The notes beneath the pieces are model-generated. The model did not search any database, had not been told where the DNA came from, and was given only the letters and a program-made list of their open reading frames with translations. Shown one piece after another: positions 23,001 through 31,241 of a stretch of DNA of 41,371 nucleotides (positions within the stretch are counted from its first letter, which is position 1; each line of letters starts with the position of its first letter). Both the position numbers and the translations under genes were made by a program. The stretch covers positions 8,543-49,913 of the forward strand of contig DIXT01000012.1 of assembly GCA_002436085.1 (NCBI GenBank). The letters are read 5' to 3'. The stretch comes from Anaerolineaceae bacterium UBA6073 (GTDB taxonomy: Bacteria > Chloroflexota > Anaerolineae > Anaerolineales > Anaerolineaceae).

Positions 23001-23977
23001 ACGCTGAACAAAATAAACTGCTTCAGGTTCAGAACCTGAAAAAGTACTTCCCCGTTTCCCGCCAGCTCTTCAGCAGCCAGCGCCGCTATGTTAAAGCTGT
23101 TGACGATGTAAGCTTCGACGTCTTGGAAGGCGAAACCTTGGGGCTCGTCGGGGAAACCGGCTGCGGAAAAACAACCGTCGCCCGGACTATTTTGCAGCTC
23201 TACCGCCCGACTTCCGGGCAGGTGCTCTTTGATGGGGTGGACCTGGCCAGCCTGCAGGAAAATGACCTGCGAAAGATGCGCAGCCGGATGCAGATGATAT
23301 TTCAGGACCCTTACGCGTCGCTCAACCCGCGCATGACCGTTGGCGCGATCATCGCTGCCCCTCTGGATGTGCATACCCAGCTAAACCAGAAGGAAAAGCG
23401 GGAACGCGTGCAGGAACTGCTCAAACTGGTCGGCTTAAATCCGGATTTTGTCAACCGCTACCCGCATGAATTTTCGGGCGGTCAGCGCCAGCGCATCGGA
23501 ATCGCGCGCGCTTTGGCGCTTAACCCTGACCTGGTCATTTGCGATGAGCCCATTTCCTCGCTGGACGTGAGCATTCAGGCGCAAGTGGTCAACCTGCTGG
23601 AGGAATTGCAGAACCGGCTGGGGCTAACCTACATTTTTGTTGCGCATGATTTAAGCATGGTGCGGCACATCAGCGACCGGATGGTCGTAATGTATCTCGG
23701 TAAGGTGATGGAGTTGGCGGATCGGAATGAAATCTATCTGCACCCGCTCCACCCGTATACGCGCGCGTTGATGTCCGCGGTACCTATCCCGGACCCGGAC
23801 AAAGCCCGCAATCGCAAGCGAATCATCCTGAAAGGCGACATTCCCAGCCCCCTGAACCCGCCGCAAGGCTGCAACTTTAACACGCGCTGCCCGATTGCCG
23901 CGGAAAGATGCTTTCAGGAGGATCCTGAATACCGCGAAATCAGCCCCAATCATTGGGTCGCCTGCCACTTTGCGTGA
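22997..23977 (+). CDS. Peptide ABC transporter ATPase 2 (DppF/OppF type)
   Basis: The 326-residue protein has Walker A GETGCGKT (residues 52-59), Q-loop in IFQDPYASLNPRMTV, the signature FSGGQRQRIGIARAL, Walker B LVICDEPISSLD and VAHDLSMVRHISD. The insert with the AVDDVSFDVLEGETLGLVG start is DppF-like. The C-terminus carries the oligopeptide extension PPQGCNFNTRCPIAAERC with the conserved cysteines. It pairs with ATPase 1 to energise the importer. Coupled to the upstream gene by ATGA. Confidence 0.95.
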   Translation: MNAEQNKLLQVQNLKKYFPVSRQLFSSQRRYVKAVDDVSFDVLEGETLGLVGETGCGKTTVARTILQLYRPTSGQVLFDGVDLASLQENDLRKMRSRMQMIFQDPYASLNPRMTVGAIIAAPLDVHTQLNQKEKRERVQELLKLVGLNPDFVNRYPHEFSGGQRQRIGIARALALNPDLVICDEPISSLDVSIQAQVVNLLEELQNRLGLTYIFVAHDLSMVRHISDRMVVMYLGKVMELADRNEIYLHPLHPYTRALMSAVPIPDPDKARNRKRIILKGDIPSPLNPPQGCNFNTRCPIAAERCFQEDPEYREISPNHWVACHFA

Positions 23978-23984
23978 GCGGCAA

Positions 23985-25037
23985 ATGATGAAGAGCGAAA
24001 ATTCCCAAGGCGCGCCTTGCCTGAGCTGGCAAGCCGTAACCCTGCAGCTGCGAACACCCTTCCGGCTTTCGTATGGAGCCACTCAGAAACGCACCGCCCA
24101 TTGGATCCGGCTGCGCGAAGACGCCGGCTGGGGGGAGGGTACCATCCCTCCTTACTACCCAGTGCGCGAAGAGGACCTGCAGACGTATTGGAACCGCGCC
24201 GCTCTGCGCACGGACCCGTTCCCCGAATGTTTTACGGACATCGCTGCTTGGATTGACCCTGATGGACCAGCACCCGCCCGCGCCGCGCTGGATATCGCGC
24301 TGCATGATTACGTCAGCCGGAAGCTTGAGCTGCCGCTGCACGCCGCGCTTGGGCTGCCAGAACCCGGGCGGAAAGCCAGCAGCTTCACCATTTCGGTGGA
24401 TACCCCCGAAAACATGGCCGCTGAAGCCAGGCGCTTGCGTAAACTTCCGATTATTAAGCTTAAACTGGCTGGCGATGAGGAAGACATCCCGCGTCTGCAA
24501 GCTGTGCGCGCGGCAAGACCAGACGCGCGCTTGTTCGCGGACGCCAACGCCGGCTGGAGCCTCAGCCAGGCGCTTGAGTACCTGCCTTACCTGGAAAAAG
24601 CGGAGCTGGAAATGTTGGAGCAGCCGCTGGGTGCTGCGGAAATTGAAGGTTTAGGGCGGCTCCAGGCGAGAACATCCATCGCGATTGTGGCGGACGAATC
24701 TTTGCAGAAGCCGGAGGACCTGCGCCATTTGGCTGAAGCGGGAGTGCGCGGGGTGAACATCAAGTTGATGAAAGTGGGCGGGGTGGGCCCCGCTCTGGAA
24801 CTGATGGAGGAGGCGCGCAAAGCCGGTATGAAGATCATGCTGGGCTGCATGATTGAAACCTCCATCGGGCTGAGCGCCGCGGCGCACCTGGCCGGGCTGG
24901 CGGATTGGCTGGACCTGGATGCCAGCTTGCTGGTTGCGAACGATCCATTTGAGGGGATGACTTTTGGCGAGGATGCGGTCATCGGGCTGCCGGAGCGCCT
25001 GGGGATTGGCGCGCGATTGCGAAAGCCTGCAGGCTAA
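23985..25037 (+). CDS. Dipeptide epimerase, L-Ala-D/L-Glu epimerase type (enolase superfamily)
   Basis: The 350-residue protein has all hallmarks of the muconate-lactonizing branch: KLK (Lys158 and Lys160) as one acid/base, metal ligands Asp186 (FADANAGW), Glu212 (EQPLG) and Asp237 (VADESL), and the opposite base Lys260 (NIKLMKVGG). The ending MLGCMIETSIGLSAAAHLA is typical of dipeptide epimerases. Such enzymes convert L-Ala-D-Glu from murein turnover to L-Ala-L-Glu for cleavage. Its place as the last gene of the peptide importer operon supports murein-peptide recycling. I start at the ATG at 23985, 7 bases after the stop of the ATPase gene. Confidence 0.88.
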   Translation: MMKSENSQGAPCLSWQAVTLQLRTPFRLSYGATQKRTAHWIRLREDAGWGEGTIPPYYPVREEDLQTYWNRAALRTDPFPECFTDIAAWIDPDGPAPARAALDIALHDYVSRKLELPLHAALGLPEPGRKASSFTISVDTPENMAAEARRLRKLPIIKLKLAGDEEDIPRLQAVRAARPDARLFADANAGWSLSQALEYLPYLEKAELEMLEQPLGAAEIEGLGRLQARTSIAIVADESLQKPEDLRHLAEAGVRGVNIKLMKVGGVGPALELMEEARKAGMKIMLGCMIETSIGLSAAAHLAGLADWLDLDASLLVANDPFEGMTFGEDAVIGLPERLGIGARLRKPAG

Positions 25038-25104
25038 AGGCTGATACCTTTTGTGTCGGGGAAATGCGAGTGATCGATGGGGCGTTAAAGTTTAAACCTT
25101 TTAG

Positions 25105-25274
25105 TTAGTGGGGTCGGAGGGCGCCGTTCAGCTTTGCGGGGTAGTCAGCAGGATCGCCATGGTACCAGGCGATTTGTGATGGCTTTGGGCGGCGGTGGTG
25201 GAGGAAGCCATTTTGCCCGATAGATGATGCGCGATTTGGTTGGCAAGGGTGTGGGCTTCAGGAAGTTCGATCAT
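25105..25274 (-). pseudogene. Decayed Fpg/Nei-family DNA glycosylase fragment
   Basis: On the minus strand, GGAGG is followed 6 bases later by ATG (25274) and MIELPEAHTLANQIAHHLSGK, the N-terminus of an Fpg/Nei-like protein (P-E catalytic start, here after MI). The frame is then lost: one base shift at about 25185 restores WYHGDPADYPAKLNG, the expected continuation in the subfamily that has a HKFAWYHGDP motif. It then ends at a stop after GALRPH. Only about 57 codons remain of a normal 260-280 residue gene. The 5' signals are intact, so decay looks recent. Confidence 0.7.
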
Positions 25275-25424
25275 GGAGAGCCTCCGGGGTGGGCAGGATG
25301 TATTGAAAATTTAGATATCAGGCGATGGAAGCAAGTGGTAAAAGAATGATTTGAAGGCTAGAAAAAATATTGCGACAGTTCATTAAGAATCGAATTTTGC
25401 ACAGCGGGAGCCATACACTGAAAT

Positions 25425-26405
25425 TTAGAAAAGTGATAGTTGGCTAGTATCCGGTTTAATCTTGGCGGATTGCTCCTCCAACCATGTTTTTAATTTCAGG
25501 CGATCCTCTACGAATGGATGCGGAAACTGAAAGGCTCCTCTTTGAATTAACATTTTGTTCCCTTCCGGCATATCGATGTGATCTAGGACAAAAATAGGAA
25601 TCCATTTTGATCTTAACGCCTCGGTCGCGCCGGCCCAGGTGCCGCCCTTTTCAGCATCACTTGCAACTACGATGGCATAATCTGCAAGGGTGTAAATCAA
25701 TTTATTCCTACCCATTGCGGTTCCAACGGAAAAAGGAGCGCTAGGAGAATAGGGCGTTGCTAGACATAAATCACCACGGCTGAGTGCCTCGCGATTTTCT
25801 GGTGATCGTATAGCTTTTTCCAAACTATCAGCAACAATCCCTACAGCAGTCCCTCTGGAAGTTAGAGCAGCATTCATGCTGATGGTATCGACACCTTTTG
25901 CCCCACCAGAATACAGAACTAACCCCGATAATCCGCATGAATTCCCCACAAATTCTGCACATGCCTGACCGGCTTCGTCAAGATGGCGGGAACCTACGAC
26001 TGCAATTCCTGGCTGGCCTAATAGCGCTTTTTCGCCAGCGTAGAAAAGCATAGCGGGGGAAGATTCCCTTAGCCGCTCGCGGTAGCGTGCTGGATATTCT
26101 GGATCTGCCCTGGTTAACAATTGAATGCCAAGCGATGCTAGTCGTTCTAATTCAATAGCTACCATTCCACTGCGCTGAAGCAATTGAAAATACCGCTCCG
26201 ATTCTTTTGTACCAATTGCCAGTTGACTTTCAATCTCCTGAGGGGTAAGTCCAATCAAATCTCCGGGGCGCATGGATGCTGTTATTAATTTTCTCGTCAA
26301 GGGGTTCCATTCCCTAAGTGTTAGAGGTGAAAATTCGGATTTCGATAAAAGCCCAATCTGAGAGCACAGTAATACAATCGCTTGAGAATCAAGAGATAAT
26401 GTCAT
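25425..26405 (-). CDS. DprA-like (SMF/DNA-processing) protein
   Basis: The 326-residue protein has the DprA Rossmann-like core: DPEYPARYRERL (101-112), GIAVVGSR (133-140), SGGAKGVD (166-173) and the region MGRNKLIYTLADYAIVV (231-247), equivalent to the FPxRNRIIAGL helix of DprA. It lacks the C-terminal winged-helix DML1-like domain. Residues 1-95 are an N-terminal helical extension, probably helix-hairpin/SAM-like. Translation is coupled by a 4-base overlap (ATGA) to the RecQ-PRTase gene. DprA binds ssDNA and loads RecA; in this non-competence setting and given the partner, I infer a genome-defence or toxin-control role. Base composition is AT-richer than the flanks. Confidence 0.85.
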   Translation of the reverse strand: MTLSLDSQAIVLLCSQIGLLSKSEFSPLTLREWNPLTRKLITASMRPGDLIGLTPQEIESQLAIGTKESERYFQLLQRSGMVAIELERLASLGIQLLTRADPEYPARYRERLRESSPAMLFYAGEKALLGQPGIAVVGSRHLDEAGQACAEFVGNSCGLSGLVLYSGGAKGVDTISMNAALTSRGTAVGIVADSLEKAIRSPENREALSRGDLCLATPYSPSAPFSVGTAMGRNKLIYTLADYAIVVASDAEKGGTWAGATEALRSKWIPIFVLDHIDMPEGNKMLIQRGAFQFPHPFVEDRLKLKTWLEEQSAKIKPDTSQLSLF

Positions 26406-28483
26406 CCAATGTTCCTTCCGGCTGCTTGTGCCAGAGTGAATGGATATACTGGCCCACTTCCTTTTTGCTTAAGTAGATATCCTGCCATAGTTAAAGTCCA
26501 TCCAGAATCTACGATATCATCCACCAGCAAAACTGCACCAGGTGGAATGTAAGAATCTATGCTAATTGTACCAATCACATTCCGTGCTTGCATGGTACTG
26601 TTTTGCATTGTTTTTTGTTCAGGTGCTTTGCAGGTTCGCCTTAATACTGGATGGAATGGAATGCCAAGCAATTTTGCCAAACGGCCTGCAAAATCGGATA
26701 CAAGATTCGGATGGCGGGCAGATGGGATTGATGTGACCCAGGCAGGAAACGGCTCAGGGTTCCAAAAACCTCGCATTAAATGGAAGGCTGCAATTACCAA
26801 TTCATCAGAAAAATGAGCTTCCTCATACTTTCCTACTCGCACCAACTTACCCCATCCAGCATCACCATAATAGCACAAGGAATGCCCGGGAGTGTTTTGC
26901 AATTCAAGCGGAATATTGCGTTTTTGATCCGGGAACAAACCAACCGGCCATTGCTTGTGTGGACGGATGAAAACTTGCGTCCTTTTGAGATAATTATCTG
27001 CTTCGATTAAGAGGTCAGGAGCCACAGATGCAGAAAAACCTTTTTGTTGACAGTTTGCACAGTGGCCGCACGAGGAAGGGTTTGGGTCATCCAATTCCTC
27101 AAGCAAGAATTTCATGAGGCAGCCTCGATGATCAACGTAAGTTTGCATCTGGGTTAATTCAGATTTGCGCAAATCAAGGACGCGGTTAATGCGATCAACA
27201 TCCGGTTTCCAATTGTTGGGTGTGCGAAAGAATAACAACTTTTTGTCAAAAGTCTGGCCAACTGCACCGTCAACTTCAAGCAACTTAAGCGCTTTCTCTG
27301 CCATTGATCTTGATATGTTTGTCCTGGATAAGATTTCAGGGACCGTCAGCCCGTCGCTCTTTTCAAGCGCTTTAAGGACGTCTTGAAAGACTTGAGTGCT
27401 TGGAAAAGCCGACGCGATGAAATAATTCTGGATATCATCGTCTTCTTCGCCGCTAAGTAAGATGCCGTACGATTTTTCAAGTTCCCGCCCAGCACGGCCG
27501 ACCTGCTGGTAATATGCCACCACGGAGCCGGGTCGTTGAAAATGGATTACAAAACCGACGTCTGGTTTATCGAAGCCCATTCCCAATGCGATTGTGGCGA
27601 CCAAAATCTGAATTTCATTGTTGAGAAATGCCTGTTCTAAGGCCGTGCGGTCCATAACCCCGTCATCGCCGGCGTGATATGCCTCAGCTGAAAAGCCTTT
27701 CTGCTTCAACCAGCCAGTCACCCGTTCAGTGTCTGCAATGGTCATGCAATAGATGATCCCGCTGCTCTTGAACTTTGGCAAATTCTCTGCTAACCAAGCT
27801 AGGCGTTCGCTCTGACTTGGAAGGCGAATGTTTTGCAGACGCAAAGATTCACGGGCAAGCGGTCCGCGAAGAACGGTAAGACCAGGACCTAATTGAGCCT
27901 GGACATCTTTAACAACGCGGTCATTGGCGGTAGCAGTAGTCCCAAGAACAGGAACGCCTTTTGGAAGCATCTGAACGATCCGAACAATTCGGCGATAATC
28001 CGGACGAAAATCATGGCCCCAATCGGAGATACAATGCGCTTCATCCACTACAAAAAGACCGATTCGCCCGGAAATGTGTGGAAGGACTTCTTTGAGGAAA
28101 TGCTCATTATTTAACCGTTCAGGGGAAATGAGCATTAAATCACATTCGTCCTTTGCCAGAGCTTCTTCAATAGCTGCCCATTCTTCTTTGTTGGCGCTGT
28201 TTATTGTGAATGCACGAATGCCAATCCTTCCGGCCATTTCAATTTGATTGCGCATGAGTGACAGTAATGGGCTGATAAGGACTGTGGGGCCAGAACCTTG
28301 CTCGCGTAATAATTTTGTCGCTAGAAAGTAAACCAGACTCTTTCCCCATCCAGTGCGTTGCACAACAAGAGCGCGCTGCTTTTTAATCGCCACTGCCTCA
28401 ATTGCTTCCCACTGACCAGGACGGAAGTCTTTGTCCTCCCCAATCATTTGTCGCAGAAGACTTAATGTGTGTTCTCGATTCAT
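26402..28483 (-). CDS. RecQ-family helicase fused to a C-terminal phosphoribosyltransferase domain
   Basis: Residues 1-340 form the RecA-like helicase core: motif I RTGWGKS (43-49), DEAH (147-150) followed by CISDWGHDFRPDYRRI, GTTATAND, VATIALGMGFDKPDV and motif VI QQVGRAGRE (326-334). A zinc-binding part has Cys455, 472, 475 and 478 (CGHCANC), and a winged-helix-like part precedes it. From about residue 535 there is no HRDC domain; instead a ComF-like phosphoribosyltransferase fold ends with the PRPP-binding motif VLLVDDIVDSGWT (651-663). A GGGAG ribosome site precedes the ATG. It is the first gene of a two-gene operon with the DprA-like gene. See the findings for a comparison with known defence genes. 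Confidence 0.9.
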   Translation of the reverse strand: MNREHTLSLLRQMIGEDKDFRPGQWEAIEAVAIKKQRALVVQRTGWGKSLVYFLATKLLREQGSGPTVLISPLLSLMRNQIEMAGRIGIRAFTINSANKEEWAAIEEALAKDECDLMLISPERLNNEHFLKEVLPHISGRIGLFVVDEAHCISDWGHDFRPDYRRIVRIVQMLPKGVPVLGTTATANDRVVKDVQAQLGPGLTVLRGPLARESLRLQNIRLPSQSERLAWLAENLPKFKSSGIIYCMTIADTERVTGWLKQKGFSAEAYHAGDDGVMDRTALEQAFLNNEIQILVATIALGMGFDKPDVGFVIHFQRPGSVVAYYQQVGRAGRELEKSYGILLSGEEDDDIQNYFIASAFPSTQVFQDVLKALEKSDGLTVPEILSRTNISRSMAEKALKLLEVDGAVGQTFDKKLLFFRTPNNWKPDVDRINRVLDLRKSELTQMQTYVDHRGCLMKFLLEELDDPNPSSCGHCANCQQKGFSASVAPDLLIEADNYLKRTQVFIRPHKQWPVGLFPDQKRNIPLELQNTPGHSLCYYGDAGWGKLVRVGKYEEAHFSDELVIAAFHLMRGFWNPEPFPAWVTSIPSARHPNLVSDFAGRLAKLLGIPFHPVLRRTCKAPEQKTMQNSTMQARNVIGTISIDSYIPPGAVLLVDDIVDSGWTLTMAGYLLKQKGSGPVYPFTLAQAAGRNIG

Positions 28484-28824
28484 TATTTGCGATCTCCCTT
28501 AATGCGTATATAAGATTTACTTTGCGGGGACTCGATCTCTTTTTGTGCGTTCTTGCACTTTCAGTTTAGAATAAGTGCCTGTTTGTGAGAGTGGATTGTT
28601 CGGATCATCTGTCTGGAAAATTGCAAACCCGTGTAAAATTTCCTTCCATTCAATAAGCATACTCGTAAAAACTCCACTTTAGTAAATAAACCCTGACCTG
28701 TTCCAATTTTAAACGATAATCCTTCAAATGTTGAATTTCGTCCAATAACGAAGAGCATGTTGATTAATAGAAATGTAAGGTAGCGGAAAAATCCTAAAGA
28801 GTATTGCGAACATTCCAGTTCCGC
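28484..28824. other. Intergenic gap, recQ-like to thrS promoter
   Basis: About 340 AT-rich bases. The first part contains the ribosome site and presumably the promoter of the minus-strand RecQ operon. A 65-codon minus-strand frame (28561-28758) has no ribosome site, no recognised similarity and ordinary composition, so I do not call it. Confidence 0.5.
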
Positions 28825-28853
28825 TTGCTAAATTCCCGGAAAAGCGATATATT
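28825..28853 (+). promoter_or_regulatory. Promoter of the T-box/thrS unit
   Basis: TTGCTA (28825-28830), 17-base spacer, TATATT (28848-28853), placing the transcript start just before the T-box stem I at about 28866. Confidence 0.6.
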
Positions 28854-28865
28854 AACGTCAATACG

Positions 28866-29094
28866 CAATGACGCGGGACGAGTAACTTGTGTCCAACCCT
28901 CAGAGAGGCGCCGCCTGGTGTGAAGGCGCCGGAACAAGCCAAGCCAAAACCACCCGCCAGCATAAGCCTGAACCGGAAACTCGCACTAAGGCGAACGGCA
29001 GCCCCGTTATCGGCAAATCGAGATGCCCCATCCTGGGGTAATCTGGGTGGAACCGCGTGAGAGACCTCTCGCCCCAGGGCGCAGGGTCTTTTTT
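28866..29094 (+). promoter_or_regulatory. T-box riboswitch of thrS
   Basis: The leader has a stem I opening AATGACGCGGGACGAGTA, the AGAGAGGCGCC and GGTGTGAAGGCGCC segments of its distal part, and the T-box proper GGGTGGAACCGCG (29045-29057). Immediately after it a hairpin AGACC...GGTCT with a following T-run forms the terminator (29061-29094). Uncharged tRNA-Thr is expected to pair with the T-box, favour the antiterminator and allow thrS expression. A likely specifier is ACC (28949-28951, sequence AAAACCACCC), a threonine codon, located just before the closing strand of stem I; an overlapping second ACC at 28952 makes the register tentative. Confidence 0.9.
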
Positions 29095-29146
29095 GTTTAA
29101 CTATTCGGCTGCGGAGCTCCCAAACCGCGGCCGCGAGGAGGAAGAA

Positions 29147-30931
29147 ATGTCCGGGAAAAATGAAGAATACGAGAAGTCTCAGCTCTACCGCATCCGCCAC
29201 AGCACGGCGCACGTCATGGCCGAAGCCGTCCTGGAGAAGTTCCCCACCGGGCGGGTCGCCATCGGCCCCCCGATTGAGGACGGCTTTTACTACGATTTTG
29301 ACCTGCCGCGCAGCCTCACCCCCGAGGACCTGGCGGAAATTGAGGAGCGCATGAAGCAGCTCATCTCCCAAAAGGAGCAGTTCCGCTGCCAGGAAATTTC
29401 CGCTGCGGAAGCGCGTGAGCTTTTCGCCGACCAACCCTTCAAGCTGGAACTGATTGACGGGCTGGAGCACGGCGGGCTGGATGATGACGGCAACCCCAGC
29501 GATGAGATTGTGCCGATCACGATCTACAAGTCCGGGCGCTTCACGGATCTTTGCCGCGGTCCACACGTTAGCAGCACGGCTGAAATCAATCCGAAAGCGA
29601 TTAAGCTGCTGAACGTGGCTGGAGCGTATTGGCGTGGAGACGAGAAACGCCCCATGCTGCAGCGCATCTACGGCACCGCCTGGGAAAGCAAGGAACAGCT
29701 GGAAGAATACCTGTGGAAGATGGAAGAAGCCCGCAAGCGCGACCACCGCAAGCTGGGCAAGGAGCTGGACCTGTACAGCCAGAACGATGAGGTTGGGCAG
29801 GGGCTGATCCTTTGGCACCCCAACGGCGGCATGATCCGGCTCCAGATTGAGCGCTTCTGGGAAGACGAGCACATGGCCAACGGCTATGACTTCGTCTACA
29901 CCCCGCATATCGGCAAGGCGTCGCTTTGGGAGACGAGCGGACATCTGGGCTTCTACAAAGAGAACATGTACTCGCCCATCGAAATTGAGGGTCAGCAGTA
30001 CTTCATCAAGCCGATGAACTGCCCCTTCCACCTGCACATCTACAAGAGCGGCCTGCGCTCTTACCGCGACCTGCCGCTGCGCTACGCGGAGAAGGGCACC
30101 GTCTATCGCTACGAACGCTCGGGCGTGCTGCACGGGCTTATGCGCGTGCGCGGCTTCACGCAGGATGACGCGCACCACTTCTGCCGCCCGGACCAGATGC
30201 CGGAGGAGATTGACTTTGTGCTGGACTTCAGCCTGAACATCCTGCGCGCGTTCGGTTTCAGCGAGTTTCATGCCTTCTTGAGCACGAAGCCCGAAAAAAG
30301 CGTAGGCGACCCCGCGCAGTGGAAAGATGCGGAAAATGCCCTGGAAGCGTCCCTTAAGCGCGCGGGCCTGCCCTACGAGGTGGATAACGGCGGCGGCGCG
30401 TTCTACGGGCCGAAGATTGACCTGAAGATCAACGACGCGCTCGGGCGCGAGTGGCAGCTCTCCACCATCCAGTTCGACTTTAACGAGCCGGAACGCTTTG
30501 GGCTGGAATATATCGGCGAGGACGGGCAGCCGCACCGCCCGTACATGATCCACCGCGCGCTGCTGGGCTCGATGGAACGCTTCTTTGGAGTGCTGATCGA
30601 GCATTACGCCGGGGCTTTCCCAGCCTGGTTGGCGCCCAAACAGGCGGTCATCATCCCGATTGCCGACCGGCATGTGGCGTTCGCGGACGCGGTAGCGGCG
30701 AAGTATAAGAAAGCCGGACTGCGGGTGAGCGTGGACGCGCGGGCGGACCGGATGAATTCCAAGATCCGGGACGCGCAGAAGGAAAAGGTCCCGTACATGC
30801 TGGTGATTGGCGACCGCGAGATGGAAGCCGGGCAGGTGGCCTTGAGAAGGCGCAGCGGCGAGAACCCGGGCGCGATGAGCGTGGAGGAGTTCCTGGCGCT
30901 GGCGCAAAAGGAAATTGCGGAAAAGATTTAG
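29147..30931 (+). CDS. thrS: Threonyl-tRNA synthetase lacking the TGS domain
   Basis: The start at 29147 follows GAGGAGG. The 594-residue protein begins at the editing domain: HSTAHVMAEAV (His18, His22), FYYDFDLP and, with the conserved Cys and His, LCRGPHV. The catalytic class II core (GMIRLQIERFWEDEH, MNCPFHLHIYK, RYERSGVLHGLMRVRGFTQDDAHHFC, RPYMIHRALLGSMERFFGVLIEHYAGAFP) is complete, and the anticodon domain ends the protein. The usual 60-residue N-terminal TGS domain is absent, so the protein is about 45 residues shorter than the standard 640. Regulation is by the T-box leader upstream. A terminator follows. Confidence 0.95.
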   Translation: MSGKNEEYEKSQLYRIRHSTAHVMAEAVLEKFPTGRVAIGPPIEDGFYYDFDLPRSLTPEDLAEIEERMKQLISQKEQFRCQEISAAEARELFADQPFKLELIDGLEHGGLDDDGNPSDEIVPITIYKSGRFTDLCRGPHVSSTAEINPKAIKLLNVAGAYWRGDEKRPMLQRIYGTAWESKEQLEEYLWKMEEARKRDHRKLGKELDLYSQNDEVGQGLILWHPNGGMIRLQIERFWEDEHMANGYDFVYTPHIGKASLWETSGHLGFYKENMYSPIEIEGQQYFIKPMNCPFHLHIYKSGLRSYRDLPLRYAEKGTVYRYERSGVLHGLMRVRGFTQDDAHHFCRPDQMPEEIDFVLDFSLNILRAFGFSEFHAFLSTKPEKSVGDPAQWKDAENALEASLKRAGLPYEVDNGGGAFYGPKIDLKINDALGREWQLSTIQFDFNEPERFGLEYIGEDGQPHRPYMIHRALLGSMERFFGVLIEHYAGAFPAWLAPKQAVIIPIADRHVAFADAVAAKYKKAGLRVSVDARADRMNSKIRDAQKEKVPYMLVIGDREMEAGQVALRRRSGENPGAMSVEEFLALAQKEIAEKI

Positions 30932-30945
30932 TACCTGAGTGAGGA

Positions 30946-30975
30946 CAGAGCCCGTAAAAGCGGGCTCTGTTTTTT
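30946..30975 (+). terminator. Intrinsic terminator of thrS
   Basis: CAGAGCCCG (30946-30954) pairs perfectly with CGGGCTCTG (30961-30969) around a 6-base loop and is followed by TTTTTT, 15 bases after the stop codon. Confidence 0.9.
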
Positions 30976-31241
30976 GTCTCTGGTAAGTTTGAGCTTGAGT
31001 TCGCACGGTCTCCTGATACCCATCCACTTTGTGGTGGGCACAGGCCGAGTGCAAATACATGACCGAAGATCTCCATCGTTCCACGTAAGATTTAATTGTG
31101 CGGTCATCCTATATTGCCTTTGGGCACTTCTTCAGAGGGAGAACAGCAGGGCGCCCCACGCAAGGCTGGCACGATCAGGGTTCGTTGAGCGGTGTAAAAT
31201 GTAGATAAAATTGGAGGTTACATAAATAAAGGAGGACTGCA
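30976..31241. other. Intergenic gap, thrS to lipoprotein gene, with a degenerate repeat end
   Basis: No gene is supported. At about 31151-31180 the sequence CCACGCAAGGCTGGCACGATCAGG resembles the right end of the 51-bp core repeat described further on (CTACGCAAGACCGGCGCGATCAG), with several substitutions. An AGGAGG ribosome site for the next gene lies at about 31231-31236. Confidence 0.4.

Noticed and set aside
28561..28758. Small minus-strand frame upstream of the RecQ-like gene
   Set aside because: No ribosome site, no recognisable domain, and it lies in the region needed for promoters of both flanking units.
28724..31084. Very long minus-strand open frame (786 codons) opposite thrS
   Set aside because: It lies antisense to the T-box leader and the entire thrS gene, whose family assignment is certain; composition (His/Arg/Val-rich) and lack of a ribosome site are those of a high-GC shadow frame.
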